Shown piece by piece: positions 1-8,639 of a DNA stretch of 64,000 bases (position 1 is the stretch's first letter; every line of letters begins with the position of its first letter). The stretch comes from Auraticoccus monumenti. Lineage in GTDB: Bacteria; Actinomycetota; Actinomycetes; Propionibacteriales; Propionibacteriaceae. The translations under genes were made by a program, and so were the position numbers. The stretch lies in NCBI RefSeq assembly GCF_900101785.1, contig NZ_LT629688.1, positions 1,178,001-1,242,000 on the forward strand. The letters are read 5' to 3'. The notes under the pieces were generated by a model. That model saw only the letters and a program-made list of their open reading frames with translations. It was not told the origin of the DNA and made no database searches.

Positions 1-79
1 CGCGCTCCTCGACCCGGACGTGCTCCACGCCGTGCAGCACGCTCGCGCGCATCCGCTGCCCCTCCAGCTGGTCGGTCAT
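1..79 (-). CDS. Zinc-dependent alcohol dehydrogenase, N-terminal fragment
   Basis: Only the first 26 codons lie in the window; the gene runs off the left edge. After a short lead the peptide reads MRASVLHGVEHVRVEER, the usual opening of medium-chain zinc alcohol/formaldehyde dehydrogenases (first strand of the GroES-like domain). An ATG at 79 preceded by GGAGG-like bases is the likely start; the internal ATG at 52 matches where many family members begin. Substrate cannot be judged from this fragment. Confidence 0.6.
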   Translation of the reverse strand, partial: MTDQLEGQRMRASVLHGVEHVRVEER

Positions 80-151
80 CCTCGGCCCCTCCGTCGCGGT
101 CCTCGTGGTCGTCGGCAGGCTACCCCGCGCCGTCGTGCTGGTGGGCGGTGG

Positions 152-322
152 TCATGGTCGGCGGAGGGGCTCGAGGCCGGCGGCGCGCAGGGCCTCGTCC
201 AGCAGCCGGGCGCCCTCGGGCCCGAACCCGTGCTGGGCCAGCAGCCCCTCGGAGCTGGCGCCGGCCAGCGACTCCAGCGTCCGGTAGCCGGCCACCGTGC
301 GTGGACGTGTCCATACGAGCAC
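152..322 (-). CDS. Possible small helix-hairpin-helix protein or gene remnant
   Basis: A 56-residue reading frame from a GTG at 322. Its core (GYRTLESLAGAS, then LLAQHGFGPEGARLLDEAL, then AAGLEPL) has the layout of a helix-hairpin-helix unit: 'T-LE-LA', 'LL-HG-GP-A--LL-EAL', as in small actinobacterial proteins related to the RNA polymerase alpha C-terminal domain. Such units usually bind DNA without sequence specificity. The N-terminus looks wrong for the family and there is no clear ribosome site, so this may be the 3' remnant of a longer gene. It sits between the diverging alcohol dehydrogenase and acetyltransferase genes. Confidence 0.4.
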   Translation of the reverse strand: MLVWTRPRTVAGYRTLESLAGASSEGLLAQHGFGPEGARLLDEALRAAGLEPLRRP

Positions 323-457
323 ATCAGCCGTCCCAGGGACCTGAGGTGCCGGTATGAGCAGCCCGGCGCCGGGGCCACGGGCCGACCCTGCGCCGACGCC
401 GCCCGCACCGGCGAGAACCAGGTCGCGCGTCGGCGGCTCAGCCGGGAGGATCTGCGG

Positions 458-1423
458 GTGACCGAGTACCGCTGGGACCACCTGCACACCGCCGACGTCG
501 AGGCCTGGGCCGAGCTGACCAACACCCTGGCCCGGGTGGACGAGACCGAGGAGCACTACTCCGCCGACGACCTGGCCGAGGAGCTGGTGGAGACCGGCTT
601 CGACGCCCGCACCGACAGCGTCGCCGTCTGGGACGGGGAGCGGCTGGTGGGTTACGGCCAGCTCCGGGTCTCGATGCTCCCGGACCCGCAGGGACGCGTC
701 CGGTGCACCCTGAGCGGCGGCGTCCACCCCGACCACCGGGGCCGCGGGCTGGGACGGGAGCTGATGGACCGGCTGGAACGCCGCGCGGTGGAGCTGGCCG
801 CCGAGCGCCACCCCGGCCGCCCCGCCTACTGGCGGGCCAGCGGCGGCGTCCGCGACACCGCCTCCGTCCGCGCCCTGCTCGAGCACCGCGGGTACTCCGT
901 CGTCCGCTGGTTCAACGAGATGAAGCGCCCGCTGCCCGGGGAGCCGCTGGCCACCCCCGCCCCCGCCGGCGTCCGGCTGCTCCGCGGCGACGAGGCCGAC
1001 GCCGAGGCCGTCCGCGAGGCCCACAACCTCGCCTTCCGCGACCACTGGGGCTCCGCCCCGCAGACCCCCGAGGCCTGGCGCGACTTCTGGGGGTCCCGCA
1101 CCGCCCGGCACCACCTCTCCACCGTGGCCGTCGACGGCGACGGCGACGGCGACGAATCAGTACTGGGCTACGTGCTCTGCTCGCAGTGGGTGGAGCGGGA
1201 GCTCTACGTGGGCCTGGTCGGCACCGTGCCCGCCGCCCGCGGCCGCGGGGTGGCCCGCGCCGCGCTGGCCGAGACGATCCGGCGGGCGGGCGCGGCGGGG
1301 GAGCACGACGTGGTCGAGCTCGGGGTGGACAGCGCCAGCCCCACCGGCGCCACCCGGCTCTACGACGCGCTCGGGTTCAGCACCGCGCGCGTCAGCGCCG
1401 CCTACCAGCGCGACCCCGCCTGA
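458..1423 (+). CDS. Double-domain GNAT N-acetyltransferase
   Basis: 321 residues carrying two tandem GNAT folds. The first covers about residues 1-165, with the acetyl-CoA loop near HPDHRGRGLGRELM; the second covers about 170-320, with a second loop near PAARGRGVARAAL. Both show the R/Q-x-x-G-x-G/A pyrophosphate-binding signature. Such tandem proteins acetylate small amines or antibiotics; the substrate is not predictable. The GTG at 458 is chosen because GGGAGGA lies just upstream and the frame before it has no GNAT homology. It converges on the transglutaminase operon with only 6 bases between stops. Confidence 0.85.
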   Translation: MTEYRWDHLHTADVEAWAELTNTLARVDETEEHYSADDLAEELVETGFDARTDSVAVWDGERLVGYGQLRVSMLPDPQGRVRCTLSGGVHPDHRGRGLGRELMDRLERRAVELAAERHPGRPAYWRASGGVRDTASVRALLEHRGYSVVRWFNEMKRPLPGEPLATPAPAGVRLLRGDEADAEAVREAHNLAFRDHWGSAPQTPEAWRDFWGSRTARHHLSTVAVDGDGDGDESVLGYVLCSQWVERELYVGLVGTVPAARGRGVARAALAETIRRAGAAGEHDVVELGVDSASPTGATRLYDALGFSTARVSAAYQRDPA

Positions 1424-1429
1424 GCCGCC

Positions 1430-2287
1430 TCAGCCCAGCTGGGTGATGGTCACCGTGACGAACATCGACGACCCGCCGCCGGCGTAGGTGCCGCGCAGCG
1501 GGGGGACGTCGCCGTAGTCGCGGCCGTGCCCGACGCGGACGTAGCTCTCCCCGATCGGGGTCATCCCGGTGGGGTCGAAGGCCACCCACTCCCCGCACCA
1601 CCACTCCACCCACGAGTGGGACTCGCCCTGCACGGCCTCCCCGACCCGGGCCTCGGAGCCAGCGGGGTGCAGGTAGCCCGAGACGTAGCGTGCGGGCAGG
1701 CCCACCGAGCGCAGCGCACCCACGGCCACGTGGGAGAAGTCCTGGCAGACGCCCTGACCGAGCTCCCAGACGTCACGGGCGGAGCTGTTCACCTCGGTGG
1801 CACCGGAGGTGTAGGTGATCTGGTCGGCGATCAACGCGCAGACGTCCAGCCCGGCCAGCCGCGGCGGTGCGCCCGTGGTGCCGCGGGCGGCCTCGAGCAG
1901 GTCGGGGTGGGGCCGGGTGCGGTCGCCCACCTCGAGGAACTCGGCCAGCTCGTCGGTCACCTTCCTGGAGCGCACGGCATCCCAGTCGGCGTCGGTGTCG
2001 GGGACGTGGCGCCGCTCGGCCCAGTCCTCACCCACCACGTGGGTGTCGACCACGGCGGTGGAGCGCACGCTGAGACGCTGGTGCGGCTCGTGCAGCTCGA
2101 AGGTGGTCACCGCGGTGCCGAAGTAGTCGGTGCTGGAGTGGCTCCACGCGGTGGGCTCGATGGTGAGCCGGCTGCTCCACACCGTCTGGGTGGGGCCGTT
2201 GACCGGGGTCATCCGCGCCTGGTTGTAGGAGGCCCGGACGGGGGTGTCGTAGGAGAAGCCGGTGTGGTGCTCGATCTGCAGACGCAT
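1430..2287 (-). CDS. Transglutaminase-like cysteine protease family protein
   Basis: 285 residues: an N-terminal beta domain typical of bacterial transglutaminase-like proteins (IEHHTGFSYDTPVRASYNQA) followed by a transglutaminase core. The catalytic Cys lies in GQGVCQDFSHVAVGALR, the His in GESHSWVEWW and the Asp in VAFDPTG, giving a complete Cys-His-Asp triad. Last gene of a three-gene operon with the alpha-E and ATP-grasp genes. The preceding stop overlaps a GTG at 2293 (GTGA); the ATG two codons later matches the family start and is used here. The family is linked to peptide or isopeptide bond making or cleavage in a still poorly characterised pathway. Confidence 0.9.
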   Translation of the reverse strand: MRLQIEHHTGFSYDTPVRASYNQARMTPVNGPTQTVWSSRLTIEPTAWSHSSTDYFGTAVTTFELHEPHQRLSVRSTAVVDTHVVGEDWAERRHVPDTDADWDAVRSRKVTDELAEFLEVGDRTRPHPDLLEAARGTTGAPPRLAGLDVCALIADQITYTSGATEVNSSARDVWELGQGVCQDFSHVAVGALRSVGLPARYVSGYLHPAGSEARVGEAVQGESHSWVEWWCGEWVAFDPTGMTPIGESYVRVGHGRDYGDVPPLRGTYAGGGSSMFVTVTITQLG

Positions 2288-2289
2288 CG

Positions 2290-3231
2290 TCACAGGGTCC
2301 TCTCCGTGGTCCAGGCCGTGTCCTCGCTGGGGGCGAAGAAGGTCTGCGAGATCGACCGGGCCACCTCGTCGCAGGCCCGCTGCACCCCGCCCATCTCCTC
2401 GTGCAGCCCGGCCAGCAGGTCGTCGAAGGTGGCGTAGGCGAGCCGGGCCCGGAGCCGCCCGAGGGTGCGCAGGGCCGCGTCGCTGCGCTGCTCCACGGCC
2501 CGGGGACGCACCCCGCTGAGGGACTCCAGGCAGGTGATCGCAGTGTTCAGCCCGTGCATCACCGAGCGGGGGAAGCGCTCGTCCAGGATCAGGAACTCCG
2601 CCGCCTCCCGGTCGGCCCGGAACCCGCGGTAGGTGCGCAGGAACGCGTCGTGGGCGCCGCACCCGCGCAGCACCGCCGGCCACGGGGTGTTGGCCTGGGC
2701 CAGCGCGGCCGAGGCAACCATCCGCGAGGTCATGTCCGCCTGCTCCAGGCTGCGTCCCAGCCGCATGAACTGCCAGCCGTCGTCGCGCACCATCAGCTGC
2801 CCGGCCACGCCGTTGAACAGGGCGCTGCGCTCCCGGCACCAGTCCAGGAAGGTGTGCGCGCGGACCACCCCCACCCGGCCGGCCGGGAGCTGCCGCCAGG
2901 CGGTGTTGACCGACTCCCACAGCTCGGACGGGATCACCTCGCGGGCCCGGCGCGCGTTCTCCCGGGCCGAGCTCCAGCAGGACACGATGGACGCCGGTTC
3001 GCTGCGGTCCCAGCCCAGCCGCCGCAGCACCTCGGCGTGGTCCAGCACGCCGTCCTCAGCAGGCACCTCCAGACCCATCAGCGCGACCAGGTTGCGGCTG
3101 GAGTCGTGCTCGCCGATCCAGGGGTCCTCGGCGCGCAGCCGCAGGTGCACCTGGACTATGCGGGCGGTGTCGTCGGCGCGCTCGACGTAGCGCCCGATCC
3201 AGAACAGCGACTCCGCGATGCGGCTCAGCAC
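2290..3231 (-). CDS. Alpha-E domain protein
   Basis: 313 residues, almost all alpha-helical, opening with [20 protein letters not shown], the signature of the alpha-E (COG2307) family. A second signature, [18 protein letters not shown], in the C-terminal half suggests an internal duplication of the Glu/Arg-rich helix pair. Members always sit beside a circularly permuted ATP-grasp protein and a transglutaminase; a substrate-holding or enzymatic role has been proposed but not settled. The GTG start at 3231 overlaps the upstream stop by 7 bases, so the genes are probably translationally coupled. Confidence 0.9.
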   Translation of the reverse strand: MLSRIAESLFWIGRYVERADDTARIVQVHLRLRAEDPWIGEHDSSRNLVALMGLEVPAEDGVLDHAEVLRRLGWDRSEPASIVSCWSSARENARRAREVIPSELWESVNTAWRQLPAGRVGVVRAHTFLDWCRERSALFNGVAGQLMVRDDGWQFMRLGRSLEQADMTSRMVASAALAQANTPWPAVLRGCGAHDAFLRTYRGFRADREAAEFLILDERFPRSVMHGLNTAITCLESLSGVRPRAVEQRSDAALRTLGRLRARLAYATFDDLLAGLHEEMGGVQRACDEVARSISQTFFAPSEDTAWTTERTL

Positions 3232-4844
3232 CGGTCCACCCCCCTCTGCTGCTGCTGCTCCTGCTGGTTGCGGTGCTCGGTGGTGTCGGTGTGGTGCTGG
3301 CCGGGGGCGAGGAAGTCCTCCGCGTGGCCGCCACCGCCCACCGGCGGCTCGACGGCCTCGACGTCGTCGTCGAGCTCGTCCGCGCCGAGCGGCTGCGGGC
3401 CGCTGAGCACCCAGGTGTCCTTGCTGCCACCGCCCTGGCTGCTGTTGACCACCAGCTCGCCCTCCGGGAGCGCCACCCGGGTCAGCCCGCCGGGCAGCAC
3501 CCACACCTCGTCGCCGTCGTGCACGGCGAAGGGCCGGAGGTCGACGTGGCGCGGGGCCAGCCTCCCGTCGATCAGGGTCGGCACCGTGGACAGCTGCACC
3601 ATCGGCTGGGCGATCCAGCCGCGCGGGTCGGCCAGCACCTTGCGGCGCAGCTCCTCGAGCTGGCCGGCGCTGGCGAAGGGGCCGATCACGATCCCCTTGC
3701 CGCCGGAGCCGTCGACCGGCTTCACCACCAGCTCGTCCAGGCGGTCCAGCACCTCCTCGCGGGCCTCGTCCTCCTCCAACCGCCAGGTGTCGACGTTGGC
3801 GATGATCGGGTCCTCGCCGAGGTAGTAGCGGGTCAGGTCCGGGACGTAGGTGTAGATCAGCTTGTCGTCGGCGACCCCGTTGCCCAGCGCGTTGGCCAGC
3901 GTCACCCCGCCGGCCTGCACCGCGTTCACCAGCCCGGGGACGCCGAGCATGGAGTCGGGGCGGAAGTGCACCGGGTCGATGAAGTCGTCGTCGATGCGGC
4001 GGTAGATGACGTCCACCCGCTGCATGCCCTGGGTGGTGCGCATGTAGACCCGGCCGCGGCGGCACTCCAGGTCACGCCCCTCGACCAGCTCCACCCCCAT
4101 GGTGCGGGCCAGCAGGGTGTGCTCGAAGTAGGCGGAGTTGTAGACGCCCGGGGTCAGCACCACCACGGTGGGGTCGTCACGGCCCTCCGGGGCGGAGCGG
4201 CGCAGCGCCGACAGCAGCCGCTGGGCGTAGCCGGAGACGGGCCGGATCCGCTGCTGGGCGAAGGCCTCGGGCAGCGCGGAGGCCATCGCCGACCGGTTGG
4301 TCATCACGTAGGAGACGCCGCTGGGCACCCGGACGTTGTCCTCCAGCACGCGGAGGTCACCGTCGGGGGTGCGGATCAGGTCCACCCCGGCCACGTGCAC
4401 CCGGACGCCGTTCGGCGGGGTGATGCCGTGCACGGCGCGGTGGAAGTGGGTGGAGGTGGACAGCAGCCGACGGGGCACCACGCCGTCGGCGACCACGCGG
4501 GCCTCGGAGTAGACGTCGGCCAGGAACGCCTCGAGCACCTTGACCCGCTGCGCCACCCCGCGCTCGATCAGCTGCCACTCCGCGGCGTCGAGGATGCGGG
4601 GGATGACGTCCAGGGGGAAGGGCCGCTCGACGCCGCCGACGTCGAAGGTGACGCCGGCGGTGATGTAGTTGCTGGCCAGGGAGTCGGCGATGCTGCGGAT
4701 CTCGTCGGCCCCCAGCTGCTCCAGGGTCGTGAGCAGCGGTTGGTAGGCCCCCCGCACGTCGCCGTGGGCGGCCACCATCTCGTCGAAGGCGCGCCCGGCG
4801 GCGTACCCCTCGAGCAGCGCCGCGGAGTGCGTCAGGTCCGACAT
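3225..4844 (-). CDS. Circularly permuted ATP-grasp protein
   Basis: 539 residues of the COG2308 type. Family motifs seen: [18 protein letters not shown], the [16 protein letters not shown] segment with acidic metal-binding residues, and [13 protein letters not shown], the permuted ATP-binding glycine loop. ATP-grasp enzymes form amide or ester bonds through acyl phosphates; here a peptide ligase role is predicted from the family. The tail after about residue 490 is low-complexity (Asp/Glu, Gly, then His/Gln-rich) and probably disordered. First gene of the operon; the ATG lies 6 bases after a TAGGGT box, suggesting a leaderless transcript. Confidence 0.92.
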   Translation of the reverse strand: MSDLTHSAALLEGYAAGRAFDEMVAAHGDVRGAYQPLLTTLEQLGADEIRSIADSLASNYITAGVTFDVGGVERPFPLDVIPRILDAAEWQLIERGVAQRVKVLEAFLADVYSEARVVADGVVPRRLLSTSTHFHRAVHGITPPNGVRVHVAGVDLIRTPDGDLRVLEDNVRVPSGVSYVMTNRSAMASALPEAFAQQRIRPVSGYAQRLLSALRRSAPEGRDDPTVVVLTPGVYNSAYFEHTLLARTMGVELVEGRDLECRRGRVYMRTTQGMQRVDVIYRRIDDDFIDPVHFRPDSMLGVPGLVNAVQAGGVTLANALGNGVADDKLIYTYVPDLTRYYLGEDPIIANVDTWRLEEDEAREEVLDRLDELVVKPVDGSGGKGIVIGPFASAGQLEELRRKVLADPRGWIAQPMVQLSTVPTLIDGRLAPRHVDLRPFAVHDGDEVWVLPGGLTRVALPEGELVVNSSQGGGSKDTWVLSGPQPLGADELDDDVEAVEPPVGGGGHAEDFLAPGQHHTDTTEHRNQQEQQQQRGVDRC

Positions 4845-4850
4845 GGCTGA

Positions 4851-4856
4851 ACCCTA
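4851..4856 (-). promoter_or_regulatory. -10 box of a leaderless promoter for the ATP-grasp operon
   Basis: TAGGGT on the minus strand, 6 bases before the ATG at 4844. The spacing places the transcription start at or next to the start codon. No convincing -35 box is visible. Confidence 0.5.
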
Positions 4857-4987
4857 GCGGGGCGTCCGAGGAGGCGGTGGCCGTGCCGTGTGACGACTGG
4901 GTGACGGATCACGGGGCGTCCCGGCTCACAGGACGAGCGCCATCCCCACCACCAGCACGCCCGGCGGCGGGGCCGGCGGCCGTGGTC

Positions 4988-6043
4988 TCACGAGACCTCG
5001 CTCGCGGGGGCCGACCAGGTCCGGCAGTGCCCGAAGGAGCCCCAGCCGCGGTGGAAGCCGTCCAGCAGCCAGCGCTCGGTGGAGGCGGCGTCGCCGTGGT
5101 CGCGGCCGCCGGTGACGTCGTCGTTGTTCTCCCGCGCGAAGCGGCGCAGCGCGTCCGGGCTGTCCGGCGGCAGCTCCAGGGTGGCGGCCAGCAGGTTGAG
5201 CTGGACCCCGGCGAAGCAGGTCGCCTGCAGCTCCAGCCGCCGGGTCAGCTCGTGGCGCTCCGAGGCGTCGGCGGCCTCCCAGGCGGCGGCGTAGCGGCCG
5301 AAGACGCCGGTGGTCTGCTGCAGGTGGTGACCGAGCTCGTGGGCCAGGACCAGCCAGTAGCCGCGCTCCCAGCGGGCGTAGTTGAAGGCGGTGTCGTCGG
5401 TCAGCTCGTTGAGGTAGACCGTGGTGTCGGCGCTGCAGTAGAAGGCCGGGTGCTCCTCGGGGGTGATGGTGCCGCAGGGGGTGGTGACCTCCTCGTCGAA
5501 GGTGCTCACCCCGGGTGCCCGCAGCTCGAAGCCCAGCGCGGCCAGGTCGGGGCGGACGGCCTCCACCAGGCAGTCCAGCACCGCCTCGGCGTGCTCGGCC
5601 AGCTCCTGGTCCGGCACCGGGGGGACGTCCAGCGGTGCCTCCCGGCAGCTGCGGCTGGCCGGGACGTCGGTGACGGTGTACAGCCGGTTGTCCTGCAGCC
5701 CGGTGCCGTCGGCCTCCACCTCGGGCGCGGGCTCGTCGGGCCAGGCCGGCCCGGGGGCACCGCGACCGGGGCTCCCGACCGGGGTCGGCGGGCCGAGGGA
5801 GGAGGTGGCGGTGGGGGAGGGCCGCGGCGGCCCGGCGGGGCTCGGCGGGGACGCCGACGTCGCCGGGGGAGGAGCGGCCGGGGAGGACGGCTCCGTGGAC
5901 GCCGGCGGTGTCGAGGCCTGCGGGCCTCGCTGGGACAGCACCACGGCCAGGGCCACGGCCAGGACCAGGACGAGGGAGAGGACCGGGGTGACGACCGCGA
6001 CCACCAGCCACCCGCGGGTGCGGGAGGGGGCGGGCTGGTGCAT
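4988..6043 (-). CDS. Membrane-anchored neutral zinc metallopeptidase (YpfJ-like)
   Basis: 351 residues. One membrane segment at about 12-36 is followed by a Pro/Ser/Thr/Ala-rich linker (about 40-110), so the catalytic domain should lie outside the membrane. The HELGHH zinc motif is at about 235-240, in the context FNYARWERGYWLVLAHELGHH, as in the putative neutral zinc metallopeptidase family (YpfJ). Several Cys residues (about 133, 158, 190, 203) may form disulfides. Start ATG at 6043 follows GAGGAGGGG. It diverges from the lysyl-tRNA synthetase gene. Substrate unknown. Confidence 0.85.
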   Translation of the reverse strand: MHQPAPSRTRGWLVVAVVTPVLSLVLVLAVALAVVLSQRGPQASTPPASTEPSSPAAPPPATSASPPSPAGPPRPSPTATSSLGPPTPVGSPGRGAPGPAWPDEPAPEVEADGTGLQDNRLYTVTDVPASRSCREAPLDVPPVPDQELAEHAEAVLDCLVEAVRPDLAALGFELRAPGVSTFDEEVTTPCGTITPEEHPAFYCSADTTVYLNELTDDTAFNYARWERGYWLVLAHELGHHLQQTTGVFGRYAAAWEAADASERHELTRRLELQATCFAGVQLNLLAATLELPPDSPDALRRFARENNDDVTGGRDHGDAASTERWLLDGFHRGWGSFGHCRTWSAPASEVS

Positions 6044-6163
6044 CGCCCCTCCTCGGGTCGCGGGCTCCCGCGACGGTCCTCCGGCGGGCTCGGGCTACGG
6101 GTCGGCAGCATAGGCGGCGGGGGGTCCGGTGGATCGAGATCGACCCGTCACCGCGGCGGTGGC

Positions 6164-6169
6164 TACCCT
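6164..6169 (+). promoter_or_regulatory. -10 box of a leaderless promoter for the lysyl-tRNA synthetase
   Basis: TACCCT 6 bases before the GTG at 6176; no Shine-Dalgarno sequence fits between box and start, consistent with leaderless translation. Confidence 0.45.
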
Positions 6170-6175
6170 TCCCGG

Positions 6176-7714
6176 GTGAGCGCACAGACCCCCGACCGGC
6201 CGTCCGAGCAGATCCTCGACCTGCCCGAGCAGGTGCAGGTGCGCCGGGAGAAGCGGGCCCGGCTGGAGGAGGCCGGGCAGCCGGCCTACCCGGTCGCCGT
6301 CGCGCGCACCCACGCCCTGCACGACGTCCGCGAGCAGTGGGCCGACCTCGAGGCCGGTGAGGAGACCCAGGACGTGGTCTCCGTGGCCGGTCGCGTGGTC
6401 TTCGTCCGGAACACCGGCAAGCTCTGCTTCGCCACCCTGCAGGAGGGGTTCTCGCCCAGCCGGCCCGGCACCCGGCTGCAGGTGATGCTCTCCCTGGCCG
6501 AGGTCGGGGCCGACCGGCTGGCGGACTGGAAGGCCGACGTCGACCTGGGCGACCACGTCAGCGTCACCGGCCGGGTGGTCTGCTCCCGGCGCGGCGAGCT
6601 GTCGGTGATGGCCGGGGAGTGGTCGATGGCCTCGAAGGCGCTGCGCCCGATGCCGAACCTGCACAGCGAGCTGTCCGAGGAGACCCGGGTCCGGCAGCGC
6701 CACGCCGACCTGGTCGTCCGCGAGGAGGCCCGCGACCTGCTGCGCACCCGTGCCGCGATCACCCGCAGCATCCGCGAGACCCTGCACGGGCTGGACTACC
6801 TCGAGGTCGAGACCCCGGTGCTGCAGCTGGTGCACGGCGGGGCGACCGCCCGCCCCTTCGGCACCCACCTCAACGCGTTCGGCATCGACATGACGCTGCG
6901 GATCGCGCTCGAGCTCTACCTCAAGCGGGCCATGGTGGGCGGGGCGGAGCGGGTCTACGAGATGGGCCGCATCTTCCGCAACGAGGGCATCGACTCCTCC
7001 CACAGCGCCGAGTTCACGATGCTCGAGGCCTACGTGGCCTGGGGGGACCAGCGGACCGTCGCCGACCTCGTGCAGCGGCTCGTCCTCGACTGCGCGGACC
7101 TGCTCGGACGCCGTCAGGTGACCCACGTGGACGCCGAGGGCACCGAGCACACCATCGACCTGGACGGCGAGTGGCGCTGGCTCGGCGTCTACCCCGGGCT
7201 GTCGGAGCGGGTGGGTCGGGAGATCACGCCGCGGACCCCGGTGGCGGAGCTGCAGGCGCTCGCCGACGAGCACGAGGTCGAGCACGACGCGGCCTGGCCG
7301 GCGGACAAGCTGGTGATGGAGCTGTTCGGGGAGCTGGTGGAGCCGACGCTGATCCAGCCGACCTTCGTCTGCGACTACCCGCCGGCCGCCCAGCCGCTGG
7401 CCCGCCCGCACCGCAGCGACCCCGACCTGATCGAGGCGTGGGACCTGGTCATCGGCGGGATGGAGCGCGGTACCGGGTTCTCCGAGCTGATCGACCCGGT
7501 GATCCAGCGCGAGCGGCTCACCGCCCAGTCGCTGGCCGCGGCCGCCGGTGACGCCGAGGCGATGCAGCTGGACGAGGACTTCCTGGCCGCGCTGGAGTTC
7601 GGCGCCCCGCCGATGGGCGGGCTGGGGCTGGGGATCGACCGGCTGGTGATGCTGTTCACGGGGGTGGGGATCCGCGAGACGATCCTCTTCCCCCTCCTCA
7701 AGCCGGAGCAGTAA
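6176..7714 (+). CDS. lysS: Lysyl-tRNA synthetase, class II, LysX-type catalytic module
   Basis: 512 residues: an N-terminal OB-fold (about 60-165) and a class II synthetase core. Motif 2 (YEMGRIFRNEGIDSSH) is near residue 260 and motif 3 (GLGLGIDRLVMLFTGVGIRE) near 480. The region around PLARPHRSDPDLIEAWDLVI and GTGFSELIDPVIQRERL matches the synthetase half of LysX, the mycobacterial fusion that lysylates phosphatidylglycerol, more than housekeeping LysS, which has longer 'ANGYSELNDP' forms. The MprF-like membrane half of LysX is absent: upstream lies the divergent peptidase. It may therefore be the cell's lysine-tRNA ligase or a paralogue. GTG start chosen from promoter geometry and family length. 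Confidence 0.88.
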   Translation: MSAQTPDRPSEQILDLPEQVQVRREKRARLEEAGQPAYPVAVARTHALHDVREQWADLEAGEETQDVVSVAGRVVFVRNTGKLCFATLQEGFSPSRPGTRLQVMLSLAEVGADRLADWKADVDLGDHVSVTGRVVCSRRGELSVMAGEWSMASKALRPMPNLHSELSEETRVRQRHADLVVREEARDLLRTRAAITRSIRETLHGLDYLEVETPVLQLVHGGATARPFGTHLNAFGIDMTLRIALELYLKRAMVGGAERVYEMGRIFRNEGIDSSHSAEFTMLEAYVAWGDQRTVADLVQRLVLDCADLLGRRQVTHVDAEGTEHTIDLDGEWRWLGVYPGLSERVGREITPRTPVAELQALADEHEVEHDAAWPADKLVMELFGELVEPTLIQPTFVCDYPPAAQPLARPHRSDPDLIEAWDLVIGGMERGTGFSELIDPVIQRERLTAQSLAAAAGDAEAMQLDEDFLAALEFGAPPMGGLGLGIDRLVMLFTGVGIRETILFPLLKPEQ

Positions 7715-7753
7715 CCGGGGTCTGTGCTGTTGCGGTGGTCGTGGCTGGGTCCG

Positions 7754-8209
7754 GTGCGAGTGGGAGGCGGTGCTGTCCCGCCCGGCGAGCCTCCTCCTCG
7801 TTCCTCGGAGGAGTTCGCCAACGCCCGGCACTCCCCGACAGCACCGCCTCCCACCCGCACCTCGTGCCGGGGTGTCGCCCTGCTCGACCCGGGTGGGGAC
7901 GAGCCTTGCCGTGGGCGGTGCTGTTCCGGTCGGCGAGTCTCCTCCTCGTTCGTCGGAGGAGTTCAGCAACGCCCGGCACTCCCCGACAGCACCGCCTCCC
8001 ACCCGCACCTCGTGCCCGGGTGTCGCCCTGCTCGACCCGGGTGGGGGACGAGCCTCGGCGTGGGCGGTGCTGTTCCGGTCGGCGAGCCTCGTCCTCGTTC
8101 GTCGGAGGAGTTCGCCAACGCCCGACTCCCCGACAGCACCGCCTCCCACCCGCACCTCGTGCCGGGGTGTCGCCCTGCTCGACCCGGGTGGGGACGAGCC
8201 TTGCCGTGG
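7754..8209 (+). repeat. Three tandem 148-149 bp palindromic repeats
   Basis: Three near-identical units begin with GGCGGTGCTGT at 7766, 7914 and 8063. Inside each, ACAGCACCGCC returns in inverted orientation about 60-70 bases later. In the first unit the arms extend to 24 bases (7754-7777 with 7837-7860, one mismatch). A smaller hairpin, CTCCTC to GAGGAG, sits in each loop, and a conserved GTGTCGCCCTGCTCGACCCGGGTG box follows in every copy. The block is downstream of the lysyl-tRNA synthetase stop. Open frames cross it in several phases, but the symmetric inverted structure argues for a DNA or RNA element rather than protein. Confidence 0.85.
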
Positions 8210-8239
8210 GTCGGCTGGTTCGACGGGCGCGGCTGGATG

Positions 8240-8255
8240 ACGAGCTCGAGCTCGT
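8240..8255. promoter_or_regulatory. Perfect 16-bp palindrome, possible operator
   Basis: ACGAGCTCGAGCTCGT reads the same on both strands. It lies about 80 bases before the small HTH gene at 8337 and just after the tandem repeats. An operator for that gene is possible but unproven. Confidence 0.35.
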
Positions 8256-8336
8256 GGTCGCGGCCCTCGCGGCCACCCGGGGTGGGATGAGCCGCTCCAA
8301 GCGCGATGCTGGGGACGCCGAGACGAGGGGAGCTCG

Positions 8337-8639
8337 ATGGTGCGTGCTGAGGACGGAGACCGGCTGAGGGACCGGGTCGAGGCGCTGACGGCTGACCTCG
8401 ACCGCGCCAGCGAGCGGTTGCGGGAGCTGACCGACGAGATGGCCCGGGCGCGCTCGGCGGGTGCCGGCGTCGACGAGATCGCGGAGCGCGCGGGCGTCCC
8501 CCGCGACATCGTGGTCGGGATCCTGGAGGGCCGGGTGTACGTGACCCTGCAGGACGAGGCGCGGGAGTACGAGGCGCGGCAGGACGACGGTCCGCAGAGC
8601 ACCTGGATCATGACGTGGGCGGACCCGCCGGAGACCTGA
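8337..8639 (+). CDS. Small coiled-coil / helix-turn-helix protein
   Basis: 100 residues. The first half (about 8-40) is a charged heptad-like helix (RLRDRVEALTADLDRASERL). The middle, AGAGVDEIAERAGVPRDIVVGIL, resembles a helix-turn-helix or sigma-4-like element followed by a short strand (EGRVYVTLQDEA). The ATG at 8337 is preceded by GGGGAG at ideal distance. The layout suggests a small DNA-binding or adaptor protein; I do not recognise a named family. It stands alone, with the palindromic repeat region upstream and a gene-free stretch downstream. Confidence 0.65.
   Translation: MVRAEDGDRLRDRVEALTADLDRASERLRELTDEMARARSAGAGVDEIAERAGVPRDIVVGILEGRVYVTLQDEAREYEARQDDGPQSTWIMTWADPPET

Noticed and set aside
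2401-3825. A plus-strand open frame over the alpha-E and ATP-grasp genes
   Set aside because: Antisense to two genes with intact family motifs; low-complexity translation.
7724-8290. Overlapping open frames across the tandem repeats (RPARPGWG-type repeats)
   Set aside because: Frames exist in several phases at once, unit lengths of 148 and 149 bases are not multiples of three, and the inverted symmetry points to a nucleic-acid element.
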